Positions 1 through 6,779 of a stretch of 6,820 nucleotides of DNA are shown piece by piece (position 1 is the first letter of the stretch; each line of letters begins with the position of its first letter). This DNA comes from Bacillota bacterium. Its GTDB lineage: Bacteria; Bacillota; Sulfobacillia; JABLXB01. A program made the translations under genes and the position numbers. The stretch covers positions 1 to 6,820 of the forward strand of contig JANLGA010000083.1 of assembly GCA_024653225.1 (NCBI GenBank), given 5' to 3'. A model generated the notes under the pieces. The model made no database searches, was not told the DNA's origin, and saw only the letters and a list, made by a program, of their open reading frames with translations.

Positions 1-1134
1 TATGAGGTCCTTGGGGTCTCCCGGGATGCGTCGCAGGAAGACATCAAGAAAGCGTACAGGCAACTCGCGAAGAAGTACCATCCCGATGCCAACCCCAACG
101 ACCCCACCGCGCAGGACAAGTTCAAGGAGATAAACGAGGCGTACGAAGTGCTCAGCGACCCGGAGAAGCGCGCCGCGTACGACCGGTTCGGCCATGCGCG
201 GCCGGGCTCGGGCGCAGCGGGAGCCCCGGGCGACTTCGACTTCGGACCGTTCGGGTCGCCTTTCGGCGGAGGCGGCTTCGGCGGGATCGGTGACATATTC
301 GACATGTTCTTCGGGACGGGGTCGCACGCGGCGCAGCGGCGCGGTCCATCCCGGGGGGCCGATCTCCAGTACGACCTGCAGGTCACGCTGGAGGAAGCGG
401 CATCGGGCGCGGACAAAGACGTCGAGATCGTCGGCTGGGAGCCGTGCAGGACCTGCGGCGGGACGGGCGCAAGGCCGGGGACCCGCCCCGTCACCTGCAG
501 GGTGTGCGGGGGGACCGGCCAGGTCCAGTCCGTCCAGGAGACCCTGCTCGGCCGAATCATGACCTCGCGCACGTGCGACCATTGCAGGGGAACGGGCCAG
601 ATGGTCGAGAGCCCATGCGAGGAATGCAGGGGGCGCGGGAGGGTACGCAGGAGACGGACAGTCACCGTCAAGGTGCCGGCGGGGGTGGACACCGGGCTCC
701 GGCTTCGGCTCGCGGGTGAGGGCGAACCCGGGGAACGGGGCGGCCCGCGCGGCGACCTGTTCGTGAACATCACCGTCAAACCGCACCCCATATTCGAGAG
801 GCGGGACGACGACCTTCACTGCGAGGCCACTCTGGCATTCGTGCAGGCTGCGCTCGGCGACGAGATAGAGGTGCCCACCCTGGATGGCAAGGCCGTACTC
901 CGCATCCCCGAGGGGACCCAGCCGGGCGCGGTGTTCAGGCTGAGGGGCAAGGGCATGCCGAGACTCAGGGGTCCGGGACGGGGCGACCTGCACGTCCACG
1001 TGACTATCAGCGTGCCGACCAGGTTGACCGATAGGGAGAAGGAGCTCTTAATCCAGTTCTCCAAGCTGCAGGCCGAGAACCGCGCCGGCGGCAAGGGCTT
1101 CTTCGGCAGGATGAGGGACGCGTTCGGGATGTAG
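1..1134 (+). CDS. dnaJ: Chaperone protein DnaJ (Hsp40, type I), 5' end cut by window edge
   Basis: Co-chaperone that delivers unfolded proteins to DnaK and stimulates its ATPase in the cytoplasm. The reading frame is open from base 1 and gives 377 residues. It begins inside the J domain at YEVLGVS, so probably only about 5-10 N-terminal residues are missing. Seen in order: the J domain with the HPD triad at residues 27-29 of the visible protein; a Gly/Phe-rich linker (about residues 68-105); and four CxxCxGxG zinc-binding repeats between about residues 149 and 213 ([32 protein letters not shown]). The two beta-barrel substrate-binding domains and the C-terminal dimerisation region follow. All four zinc repeats are present, so this is a type I DnaJ rather than CbpA or a J-only protein. 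It ends with TAG, 15 bp before rsmE on the same strand, which suggests cotranscription. In Bacillota the dnaK operon normally lies upstream, but that part is outside the window. Confidence 0.98.
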   Translation, partial: YEVLGVSRDASQEDIKKAYRQLAKKYHPDANPNDPTAQDKFKEINEAYEVLSDPEKRAAYDRFGHARPGSGAAGAPGDFDFGPFGSPFGGGGFGGIGDIFDMFFGTGSHAAQRRGPSRGADLQYDLQVTLEEAASGADKDVEIVGWEPCRTCGGTGARPGTRPVTCRVCGGTGQVQSVQETLLGRIMTSRTCDHCRGTGQMVESPCEECRGRGRVRRRRTVTVKVPAGVDTGLRLRLAGEGEPGERGGPRGDLFVNITVKPHPIFERRDDDLHCEATLAFVQAALGDEIEVPTLDGKAVLRIPEGTQPGAVFRLRGKGMPRLRGPGRGDLHVHVTISVPTRLTDREKELLIQFSKLQAENRAGGKGFFGRMRDAFGM

Positions 1135-1149
1135 ACCCGAGGTGCGGGC

Positions 1150-1905
1150 ATGACGTTGTGCAGAGTCTTCGTTGACCCCCGGTCAATTCAGGGTTCGAGG
1201 CTGAGGATCGAGGGGCGGGACGCGTTCCACATGGCGCGGGTCCTCAGGATGTCCCGCGGAGACCGGTTCATCGCGGCCGATGGGTCGGGGGTCTCCTGGG
1301 AGGCCGAAGTGTCGGCGGTCATACCCGGGCCCTGCGTCGAAGCGTCTCTGACCAGGGAGCTGCACGAGCACAGTGAGCCCCGGTGCAAGGTCACGCTCTA
1401 CCAGGCGATCCCCAAGTCCGACAAGATGGATGTCGTGGTGCAGAAATGCACCGAGCTGGGGGTGCACGCGATCGTGCCCCTGGTCACGCAGAGGACGATA
1501 TGCCGGCCCGAGGGCCGGAAGCGCGATTCCCGCGTCGAGAGGTGGCGGCGCATAGCCAGGGAAGCCGCCGCCCAATCCGGCAGACTCGTCGTACCAGGGA
1601 TCTATCCCCCACTCTCCCTCGACGAATGCGCCCCGGACAGGAATTCGCCGTTCCTGGTATTGTGGGAAGGAGGACCTCCCCCGGCGTCGGCCCGGAGGCT
1701 GAAGGACGCGCTGCCCGGATCTCCGCCGTGCGCCGCTGCTTCGGTTCTCGTCGGGCCCGAGGGCGGTCTCACCGAGGCCGAGGTGCGACTCATGGAATCG
1801 CGCGGCGCGGTCGCCGTGTCACTGGGTTCCCGGGTGCTCAGGACCGAAACGGCCGGGATAGTCGCGGTCGCCCTGATCCTCCACGGAGCCGGGGACTTGG
1901 GTTGA
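1150..1905 (+). CDS. rsmE: 16S rRNA (uracil(1498)-N(3))-methyltransferase RsmE
   Basis: SAM-dependent methyltransferase of the SPOUT superfamily that methylates N3 of U1498 in helix 44 of 16S rRNA, near the decoding centre. The 251-residue length is normal for the family. The N-terminal part is the PUA-like RNA-binding domain (about residues 1-70). The C-terminal part is the knotted SPOUT domain with the family signatures IPKSDKMD..VQKCTELGV (about residues 89-109), GPEGGLTEAE (about 202-211) and LGSRVLRTETA (about 225-235); the last two form the SAM-binding knot. The ATG at 1150 is preceded by GAGGTG at 1139-1144 with 5-base spacing, and the N-terminus fits the family. It follows dnaJ by 15 bp, so cotranscription is likely. 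The usual Bacillota neighbour prmA is not between them. Its TGA lies one base from the stop codon of the convergent DUF362 gene. Confidence 0.96.
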   Translation: MTLCRVFVDPRSIQGSRLRIEGRDAFHMARVLRMSRGDRFIAADGSGVSWEAEVSAVIPGPCVEASLTRELHEHSEPRCKVTLYQAIPKSDKMDVVVQKCTELGVHAIVPLVTQRTICRPEGRKRDSRVERWRRIAREAAAQSGRLVVPGIYPPLSLDECAPDRNSPFLVLWEGGPPPASARRLKDALPGSPPCAAASVLVGPEGGLTEAEVRLMESRGAVAVSLGSRVLRTETAGIVAVALILHGAGDLG

Positions 1906-1911
1906 ATCAAC
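1901..1911. repeat. 11-bp palindrome holding the stop codons of two convergent genes
   Basis: The bases GTTGA-A-TCAAC form a perfect inverted repeat around a single central A at 1906. The plus-strand TGA of rsmE (1903-1905) and the minus-strand TGA of the DUF362 gene (1907-1909 on the plus strand) are the two halves of it. The stem is too short and AT-rich, and lacks a flanking T-tract, to be a credible intrinsic terminator. It may simply result from two TTGA ends meeting. Confidence 0.6.
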
Positions 1912-3013
1912 GAAACATTCGATATAGGGGCACCTTCAACTGTATCGCCCCGTGCGGGCACACTTCGTCGCAGCAGTAGCACCTTATGCACGCCGAATAA
2001 TCCACGCGGACCCGGTCTCCCCGCGCGCCTATGGCACCCGCGGGGCATACCCTGCCGCACACGAGGCAGGCCCGGCACTTCTCGGCGGAGATCTCCGGGC
2101 GCGGTATCAGGTAGTCCCTGATGAGCGATCTCAGCGGAGATGGACCCCTCTCCATGCGGCGCAGCGGCGCCTGCCTGAAGTCGGCGACGCGCACCTCCGA
2201 GGGGTCAACCCCGACCCTCGGCGTCTCAGCCGGCGAGAGCGGGCCGAGCCCGGCTCGGTGAGCGGCCGCGACCGTGGGAACGGAGGCCGGGTTGATGCCC
2301 ACCAGGTCGGAAGCCACGACGTCGAGCGCGTAAGGGTCGGTGGAGCCAAGTACGAGACCGACGAAGCGCGGTCGGCCGTTCCTCGGGCCGTTCCCTTCCA
2401 TGGCGGTGACGGCGTCCACGAACGTCATCGCCGGCCGGACGGCCCGGCACAGGTCCACGAGCATGGCCCCAAAGCGCTCGGGGTCCTGGAAAAGGGCGTG
2501 AAGGCGCTGCTTGCCGAGACCCGGGACGCACCCGAGCATGTTCTTCACCGCGCAGGTGAGTCTCATGAGCCCGTGGGTTTTCAGCTTCGGGAGACTCACC
2601 ACGAGGTCCGCTTCGAGGACCTCGCGGGCGACCTCGAATCTCGTGCACACTGCGCCGTAGGCGTCACGAAGTGCAGCCGGATCGTTGAAGGAGGCCAGGC
2701 GGGCCCCCGCCCGCCGGCACACATCCGCTATGCCGGTCAATCGGGCGACCTGCCTGCAGCCCAGGAACCCGGGGGAATCCCCGACGGTGACTTCCGCCCC
2801 GCAGTCCTTGAGCAAGTGTATAACGGCGCGGACGAACTCGGGGTGGGTCGTGATCGCGGACCGCGGGTCGGCGGGCACGAGCATGTTGGGCTTGACGAGC
2901 ACCTTCGTGCCCGGGCGGGGTCTGAAATCACCCAGTTCGGCGCAGGTCCGCACCGCGCGTTCCACCTCGGCCGGCGAGTAAGACCCGCACCGGACTATCG
3001 CCACCGTCCCCAA
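1907..3013 (-). CDS. DUF362 domain protein with C-terminal 2x[4Fe-4S] ferredoxin domain
   Basis: A protein of unknown function, probably a cytoplasmic redox or metal-cofactor protein; its reaction and partners are not known. The N-terminal two-thirds match the DUF362 family: the start TVAIVRC, the segment KVLVKPNML, the segment SLPKLKTHGL and the segment AVKNMLGCVPG. The C-terminus is a ferredoxin-like domain with two complete CxxCxxCxxxCP motifs, CRACLVCGRVCP (Cys 313, 316, 319, 323) and CIRCYCCDEVCP (Cys 342, 345, 348, 352), enough for two [4Fe-4S] clusters. No signal peptide or membrane segment is visible. The start is uncertain. TTG at 3013 is preferred because GGGGGTG (3028-3022) lies 8 bases upstream, giving 368 residues. 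GTG at 3022 adds three residues; GTG at 3061 would add 16 and overlap the likely promoter. The gene runs opposite to its neighbours: tail-to-tail with rsmE (1 bp gap) and divergent from mtaB. Family and Fe-S domain are firm, function is not. Confidence 0.9.
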   Translation of the reverse strand: MGTVAIVRCGSYSPAEVERAVRTCAELGDFRPRPGTKVLVKPNMLVPADPRSAITTHPEFVRAVIHLLKDCGAEVTVGDSPGFLGCRQVARLTGIADVCRRAGARLASFNDPAALRDAYGAVCTRFEVAREVLEADLVVSLPKLKTHGLMRLTCAVKNMLGCVPGLGKQRLHALFQDPERFGAMLVDLCRAVRPAMTFVDAVTAMEGNGPRNGRPRFVGLVLGSTDPYALDVVASDLVGINPASVPTVAAAHRAGLGPLSPAETPRVGVDPSEVRVADFRQAPLRRMERGPSPLRSLIRDYLIPRPEISAEKCRACLVCGRVCPAGAIGARGDRVRVDYSACIRCYCCDEVCPHGAIQLKVPLYRMFR

Positions 3014-3035
3014 GCGACTCACACCCCCGCGCACA

Positions 3036-3064
3036 ATTGTACCACACGGTGCGCATGACACGGT
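3036..3064 (-). promoter_or_regulatory. Possible minus-strand promoter of the DUF362 gene
   Basis: On the minus strand TACAAT (plus-strand 3036-3041) matches the sigma-70/sigma-A -10 consensus at five of six positions. The hexamer 17 bases further upstream (plus-strand 3059-3064, ACCGTG) is a poor -35. Transcription would begin near 3029, leaving a leader of about 16 bases before the preferred TTG start at 3013. This also argues against the more upstream GTG at 3061. Confidence 0.35.
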
Positions 3065-3092
3065 TCACGGCGTCCGCGGACTCCGATAGAAT
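3064..3092 (+). promoter_or_regulatory. Candidate sigma-A promoter for the mtaB-ddl-(hinT-rpsU-yqeY) group
   Basis: TTCACG at 3064-3069 (four of six to TTGACA) and TAGAAT at 3087-3092 (five of six to TATAAT) are separated by exactly 17 bases. Transcription would start near 3099, giving a leader of about 55 bases before the mtaB ATG at 3154. Its -35 abuts the predicted -35 position of the divergent DUF362 promoter. The match is by eye only. Confidence 0.45.
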
Positions 3093-3153
3093 ACTTCACA
3101 GGTACATGAATCTCCGTGGGGAAGAAGAGCCGATAATGAGACGGGGGGCCGAT

Positions 3154-4518
3154 ATGAAACGGCGCGTTGCGTTCTTCACCCTCGGGTGCAAGACGAACCA
3201 GTACGATACGGCCGTCATGGCCGGCGCGTTCAGGAAGCGAGGATACGACGTCGTCGAGTTCGGTTCCGTTGCCGACGTGTACGTCATAAACACGTGCGCG
3301 GTGACCGAGCGCAGCGAGGCGAAGTCGAGACAGGCCGCCAGGAGAGCCAAGCGCTTGAACCCGTCGGCGGTGGTGGCCGTCGCCGGCTGCTACCCGCAGG
3401 TCGCCCCCGACGAGGTCTCGGCGCTCCCGGGCGTGGACGTGGTGGCGGGAGCGCTTCGCATGGCGGATATTCCCGACTACGTTGAAGAGTACCTCGAGTC
3501 GGGGACCCGCGTGCAGCACGTGGACTGCAGGTGGTTGTGCAGCGACTCGGCCGTCGAGCCGGGGGCACTGTTCCGGGGTCGCACCCGCGCGTTCCTCAAG
3601 ATACAGGACGGGTGCGAGAATTCGTGTTCGTACTGCATTGTGCCCATCGCGAGGGGGCCCGCCAGGAGTCGCCCGCTCGCTTCGATCGTCGCCGAAGCAG
3701 CGGCGGCCGCGAGGGCCGGGTTCAAGGAAGTGGTACTGACCGGCATCAACATGGGCCGGTACGGGAAGGACTTCCCGGGTGGCGGCCCCGACCTCGCCGC
3801 AGTGATCGGAGCGGTCCACGACATCCCGGGCGTAGAGCGAATAAGACTCAGCTCCGTGGAGCCGCCGGAGGTGACCGAGGAACTGGTCCGGGCGGTAAAG
3901 CGTCCGAAGGTGTGTCCGCACCTGCATGTCCCGATGCAGAGCGGGTCGGACCGCATACTCGCGCTGATGAACAGGGGATACACGGCCGCCCGGTTCCTGG
4001 AGATCGCGGCGTGGCTCAAGGAGGAGATTCCCGGCCTGGGCCTGACTACGGACGTGATCGTGGGGTTCCCGGGGGAATCCGAGGAGGAGTTCGACGAGAC
4101 GTGCGAGGTAGTCCGACGCGCGGGATTCAGTAGGATTCACGTGTTTCCGTTCTCGACGCGGCCGGGGACTGCGGCGGAGCGCCTGCCGGATCGGGTCCCG
4201 CGTTCGATCAAGGAACGTAGGACGCGTGCGCTCATAAGAATAGGCGAAGAGCTCTCCCTGGCGTTTCACAACTCGCTAGTGGGTTCCGCGCAGGTCGTGC
4301 TCGTCGAGGAACGGTGCGGGCGCGGGTCCGGAAGGGGCCGGCTCGAGGGCCTCACGGGGAACTACGTGCGTGCGAGGTTCGAGGGGCCGCACGAACTGGC
4401 CGGCGAGCTCGTCAACGTGAGGATCACCGGAGCCGACCGAGAAGGAGTGGACGGTGTCCTGGAGGACCCGCGGGAATCGCGCGGGCAATCATTCGACGGA
4501 AAGGTCGGTCTGGAATGA
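3154..4518 (+). CDS. mtaB: tRNA (N6-L-threonylcarbamoyladenosine(37)-C2)-methylthiotransferase MtaB
   Basis: Radical-SAM methylthiotransferase that converts t6A to ms2t6A at position 37 of ANN-decoding tRNAs, such as tRNA-Lys(UUU), stabilising codon pairing. The predicted protein has 454 residues. The N-terminal MTTase domain carries the three cluster-binding cysteines: Cys12 in TLGCKTNQYD, Cys48 in INTCAVTE and Cys79 in VAGCYPQ. The radical-SAM core has CxxxCxxC at Cys154, Cys158 and Cys161 (GCENSCSYC), followed by VLTGINMG, PMQSGSD and VIVGFPGE. A C-terminal TRAM-like RNA-binding region begins around residue 385. The TLGCK...INTCAVTE pattern favours MtaB over MiaB or RimO. The ATG at 3154 is chosen because GGGGGG (3143-3148) sits 5 bases upstream and the protein then begins MKRRVAFFTLGC; the ATG at 3136 would add only six residues. 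Its last four bases overlap the ddl start (ATGA), which implies translational coupling. Confidence 0.96.
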   Translation: MKRRVAFFTLGCKTNQYDTAVMAGAFRKRGYDVVEFGSVADVYVINTCAVTERSEAKSRQAARRAKRLNPSAVVAVAGCYPQVAPDEVSALPGVDVVAGALRMADIPDYVEEYLESGTRVQHVDCRWLCSDSAVEPGALFRGRTRAFLKIQDGCENSCSYCIVPIARGPARSRPLASIVAEAAAAARAGFKEVVLTGINMGRYGKDFPGGGPDLAAVIGAVHDIPGVERIRLSSVEPPEVTEELVRAVKRPKVCPHLHVPMQSGSDRILALMNRGYTAARFLEIAAWLKEEIPGLGLTTDVIVGFPGESEEEFDETCEVVRRAGFSRIHVFPFSTRPGTAAERLPDRVPRSIKERRTRALIRIGEELSLAFHNSLVGSAQVVLVEERCGRGSGRGRLEGLTGNYVRARFEGPHELAGELVNVRITGADREGVDGVLEDPRESRGQSFDGKVGLE

Positions 4519-5624
4519 CTCAGAGGCTGCGAGTAGGCCTGGTATTCGGGGGTCGGTCGGGGGAACACGCCGTGTCGGTCATGTCGGCCGCCTCCGTGTT
4601 CAGGTACATGGACAGGAGTAAGTACGAAGTAGTCCCGATAGGTATAACCAAGACGGGGAAATGGCTGCTCGCCGACGACGCGCTCAAGATGCTGGAGACC
4701 GGGATTGACGAGGGCTCCGGCACGCCCGTGGCCATAGTCCCGGAGCCGTCACGGCGCGCCCTTGTCGCGACGGACGAGTCTGCGCGGAGGATCGAGGTCG
4801 GCGGGCTGGACGTGGTGTTCCCCGTGCTGCACGGGACATACGGCGAGGACGGGACAGTGCAGGGCCTCCTCGAGCTGGCGGACATCCCTTACGTGGGCAG
4901 CGGGGTACTTGCCTCCTCCGTCGGAATGGACAAGGACGTGATGAAGAGGCTCTTTCGCGAGAGGGGGTTGCCGGTGCCCCGGTTCGAGGTGGTATCCCGG
5001 AGGGATATCGAGGCCGGGCCGGTGGAAGTCGTGGCCCGGCTCACCTCGTCGCTGAGGCTGCCCCTGTTCGTCAAGCCGGCCAACCTGGGCTCGAGCGTGG
5101 GAGTGACCAAAGTCGCGGACGAGCACGGACTCGAGCCCGCGCTCAGGGAAGCGTGCCTTTACGACAGGAAGGTAATCGTGGAGGAAGCGGTGACCGGCGC
5201 GAGGGAGATCGAATGCGCGGTCCTCGGGAACGACGACCCGATAGCGTCCCCGCCGGGGGAAGTGGTGCCGGCCAGGGAGTTCTACGACTACGTGGCCAAG
5301 TATCTCGACCCTAACACGCAACTCATCGTGCCCGCCGATCTCCCGGCCGAAGTATCGGAGCGGGTCAGGAGCATAGCGGTGAAGGCATTCAAGTGCGTTG
5401 ATGCCTCGGGCATGGCGAGGGTGGACTTCTTCGTCGAGCGGGAGAGCCTGAACGTGTGGCTCAACGAGATAAACACGATCCCGGGCTTCACTTCGGTGAG
5501 CATGTACCCGAAGATGATGGAGGCGGCGGGGATTCCGTACACGGAACTCATTTCCCGCCTCATCGAGCTCGCGATCGAGAGGCACGCGGAGAAGTCGAGG
5601 CGCCTGACCACCTACCACCCGTGA
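4515..5624 (+). CDS. ddl: D-alanine--D-alanine ligase (Ddl)
   Basis: ATP-grasp enzyme that joins two D-alanines to make D-Ala-D-Ala, the end of the peptidoglycan stem peptide and the target of vancomycin; it acts in the cytoplasm. The 369-residue protein matches the longer Ddl forms. Seen: GGRSGEHAVSVMSA near the N-terminus with Glu17 at the D-Ala-binding position; HGTYGEDGTVQGLLE in the central region; the ATP-binding segment FVKPANLGSSVG with Lys187 and Ser193-194; EFYDYVAKY, whose Tyr263 sits where D-Ala-specific ligases carry Tyr (Phe or His marks D-lactate or Van-type ligases); and the Mg-binding NEINTIPGFT (residues 317-326). It is therefore predicted to make D-Ala-D-Ala rather than D-Ala-D-Lac. 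The ATG at 4515 overlaps the mtaB stop by 4 bases, and MTQRLRVGLVFGG is a normal Ddl N-terminus. In-frame extension upstream of 4515 lies inside mtaB and is not real. An 89-bp gap separates it from hinT. Confidence 0.96.
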   Translation: MTQRLRVGLVFGGRSGEHAVSVMSAASVFRYMDRSKYEVVPIGITKTGKWLLADDALKMLETGIDEGSGTPVAIVPEPSRRALVATDESARRIEVGGLDVVFPVLHGTYGEDGTVQGLLELADIPYVGSGVLASSVGMDKDVMKRLFRERGLPVPRFEVVSRRDIEAGPVEVVARLTSSLRLPLFVKPANLGSSVGVTKVADEHGLEPALREACLYDRKVIVEEAVTGAREIECAVLGNDDPIASPPGEVVPAREFYDYVAKYLDPNTQLIVPADLPAEVSERVRSIAVKAFKCVDASGMARVDFFVERESLNVWLNEINTIPGFTSVSMYPKMMEAAGIPYTELISRLIELAIERHAEKSRRLTTYHP

Positions 5625-5696
5625 AAAGGAATTGCCATCCGGCATGTCGAATAAATTCGCCCCGTATCAACGATAGCTAGTGCCGGCCGAGGCCCC

Positions 5697-5707
5697 GGGG
5701 GAGGTGA
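5697..5707 (+). promoter_or_regulatory. Ribosome binding site of hinT
   Basis: GGGGGAGGTGA contains GGAGGTGA, an almost full complement to the 16S rRNA 3' end, and ends 6 bases before the GTG at 5714. It fixes the GTG as the start; the ATG at 5718 is out of frame. Confidence 0.8.
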
Positions 5708-5713
5708 CCGCCC

Positions 5714-6058
5714 GTGAATGCCTGCCCTTTTTGCAGGATCGTAGCGGGGGAAGCCCCGGCGGAAGTCCTGTACCGGGACGATCGCGTCGTGGCGTTCCAG
5801 GACTCCAACCCCCAGGCGCCCGTGCACTTCCTGGTCGTTCCCCTGGAACACATACCTTCGCTGGCCGAAGTCGGGGACGAACACGAAGAGATAGTGGGAC
5901 ACGCGGTATCGGTGGCGACGACAGTCGCCCGGCGACAGGGGATAGTCGAGAGGGGTTTCAGGTTGGTCGTGAATTGCCGACGGCACGGCGGACAGACCAT
6001 ACCCCACCTCCACCTCCACGTGCTGGGCGGCCGCCAAATGACCTGGCCGCCCGGGTAA
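5714..6058 (+). CDS. hinT: HIT family protein, HinT-type purine nucleoside phosphoramidase
   Basis: Small cytoplasmic nucleotide-binding hydrolase of the histidine triad family. HinT homologues hydrolyse AMP-lysine and other adenosine phosphoramidates, including adenylated lysyl-tRNA synthetase by-products. The 114-residue protein is close to E. coli HinT in length. The catalytic triad motif HxHxHxx is intact as HLHLHVL (about residues 99-105), followed by GGR. The N-terminal CPFC (residues 4-7) is the Cys pair that some HIT proteins use to bind a structural zinc. [16 protein letters not shown] and HGGQTIPH are further HinT-like segments. A GTG start at 5714 is supported by a strong Shine-Dalgarno sequence. 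It lies 37 bp before rpsU, in the same order as in some other Bacillota, and is probably cotranscribed with rpsU and yqeY. The 5625-5713 gap could hold a separate promoter, but none is convincing. The exact in vivo substrate is unknown. Confidence 0.93.
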   Translation: MNACPFCRIVAGEAPAEVLYRDDRVVAFQDSNPQAPVHFLVVPLEHIPSLAEVGDEHEEIVGHAVSVATTVARRQGIVERGFRLVVNCRRHGGQTIPHLHLHVLGGRQMTWPPG

Positions 6059-6080
6059 CGCGGCTCGCAATCCGTGTGCT

Positions 6081-6090
6081 GGAGGGAGGG
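6081..6090 (+). promoter_or_regulatory. Tandem Shine-Dalgarno sequence of rpsU
   Basis: GGAGGGAGGG contains two overlapping GGAGG cores, at 6081-6085 and 6085-6089. The second ends 6 bases before the GTG at 6096. It decides the start of this short gene and predicts strong initiation. Confidence 0.75.
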
Positions 6091-6095
6091 ATACT

Positions 6096-6272
6096 GTGGC
6101 AGAGGTCAAAGTGGGCAAGAACGAGACGCTGGACGCCGCCCTTCGCAGGTTCAAGAGGCAGTGCCAGAGGGCCGGCGTTCTCGCCGAAGTGAGAAAGCGG
6201 GAGCACTACGTCAAGCCGAGCGTAAAGCGGAAGAAGAAGTCCGAAGCGGCGAGAAGGCGGAAAGGCCGATGA
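6096..6272 (+). CDS. rpsU: 30S ribosomal protein S21
   Basis: Structural protein of the small ribosomal subunit, located near the 3' end of 16S rRNA at the anti-Shine-Dalgarno region. Translation from GTG gives 58 residues starting [20 protein letters not shown], then [20 protein letters not shown], then a very basic tail [18 protein letters not shown]. This matches the S21 family in length, in the [10 protein letters not shown] helix, in the [12 protein letters not shown] segment and in the Lys/Arg-rich end. It is short and starts with GTG, so simple ORF callers with a length or ATG cutoff would miss it. The tandem GGAGG upstream supports the start. It lies 37 bp after hinT and 39 bp before yqeY; rpsU-yqeY adjacency is classic in Bacillota. 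No frameshift or lost residue is visible. Confidence 0.95.
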   Translation: MAEVKVGKNETLDAALRRFKRQCQRAGVLAEVRKREHYVKPSVKRKKKSEAARRRKGR

Positions 6273-6311
6273 GGAGAGGCACGCCCCCGAGGCGGGTATC
6301 CTGAGGAACAG

Positions 6312-6779
6312 ATGAGCATCAAGGACAGACTAAACGAAGACATGAAGAAAGCCATGAAGGCTCGCGAGGCGGGTCGCGCGAGGCTGTCCGTCATCCGCCT
6401 CGCCCGCGGCGCCATCCGAAACGCCGAGATAGACCAGGGTAAGGAGCTCGACGACGCGGGCGCGATCCAGGTGCTTTCCAGGGAGATACGGCAGCGGCGG
6501 GACGCCGTGGAGGAGTACCGCAGGTTGGGGCGGCATGAGGCGGCGAAGGCGCTCGAGGACGAGATATCGGTACTGATGGAGTACATGCCGGCCCAGATGA
6601 CCGCCGAAGAGGTGAGAGCGGTCGTCGGAGAGGCCATTGCACAGGTCGGGGCGGTCGGACCGGGGGACCTGGGGCGGGTGATGGGAGCGGTGATGCCGAA
6701 GCTCCGCGGCAGGGCCGACGGGAGACTGGTCAGCGAGACAGTCAGGTCACTTCTCCAGGACATGCAACGCGGTGAGTGA
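6312..6779 (+). CDS. yqeY: GatB/YqeY domain protein
   Basis: Small soluble protein related to the C-terminal helical tail domain of the GatB/GatE subunits of tRNA-dependent amidotransferases. That domain binds the tRNA arm, so a tRNA-linked role is suspected, but the function of stand-alone YqeY is not established. The 155 residues are the normal length. The family pattern is visible: the start MSIKDRLNEDMKKAMKA, then RLSVIRLARGAIRN and IEIDQGK-like text (here AEIDQGKELDD), the helix REIRQRRDAVEEYR, the segment EDEISVLMEYMPAQM, and the C-terminal GDLGRVMGAVMPKLRGRADG. TGAGGA at 6302-6307 lies 4 bases before the ATG. It follows rpsU by 39 bp on the same strand, consistent with one operon. Confidence 0.94.
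   Translation: MSIKDRLNEDMKKAMKAREAGRARLSVIRLARGAIRNAEIDQGKELDDAGAIQVLSREIRQRRDAVEEYRRLGRHEAAKALEDEISVLMEYMPAQMTAEEVRAVVGEAIAQVGAVGPGDLGRVMGAVMPKLRGRADGRLVSETVRSLLQDMQRGE

Noticed and set aside
1952..3058. Plus-strand open frame of about 368 codons opposite the DUF362 gene
   Set aside because: The minus strand has intact DUF362 and ferredoxin motifs. The plus-strand translation is low-complexity Arg/Gly/His/Pro text without a family.
3019..4269. Minus-strand open frame of about 416 codons opposite mtaB
   Set aside because: It lies antisense to a clear MtaB, is Arg/His/Pro-rich with no recognisable domain, and is the typical shadow of a high-G+C gene.
4314..4514. N-terminal extension of ddl into mtaB
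   Set aside because: The extension is an out-of-frame reading of the mtaB TRAM region. The normal Ddl N-terminus begins at the ATG at 4515.
3154..4518. Assignment as MiaB or RimO
   Set aside because: The N-terminal TLGCKTNQYD and INTCAVTE pattern and the dnaJ-rsmE context fit MtaB better than either paralogue.
4749..5645. Minus-strand open frame of about 298 codons opposite ddl
   Set aside because: It is a shadow of Ddl with no domain, signal or Shine-Dalgarno support.
5644..5676. Ten-codon ORF (MSNKFAPYQR) upstream of hinT as a leader peptide
   Set aside because: The only purine-rich stretch (AAAAGGA) is about 13 bases from the ATG, and no attenuator hairpins follow.
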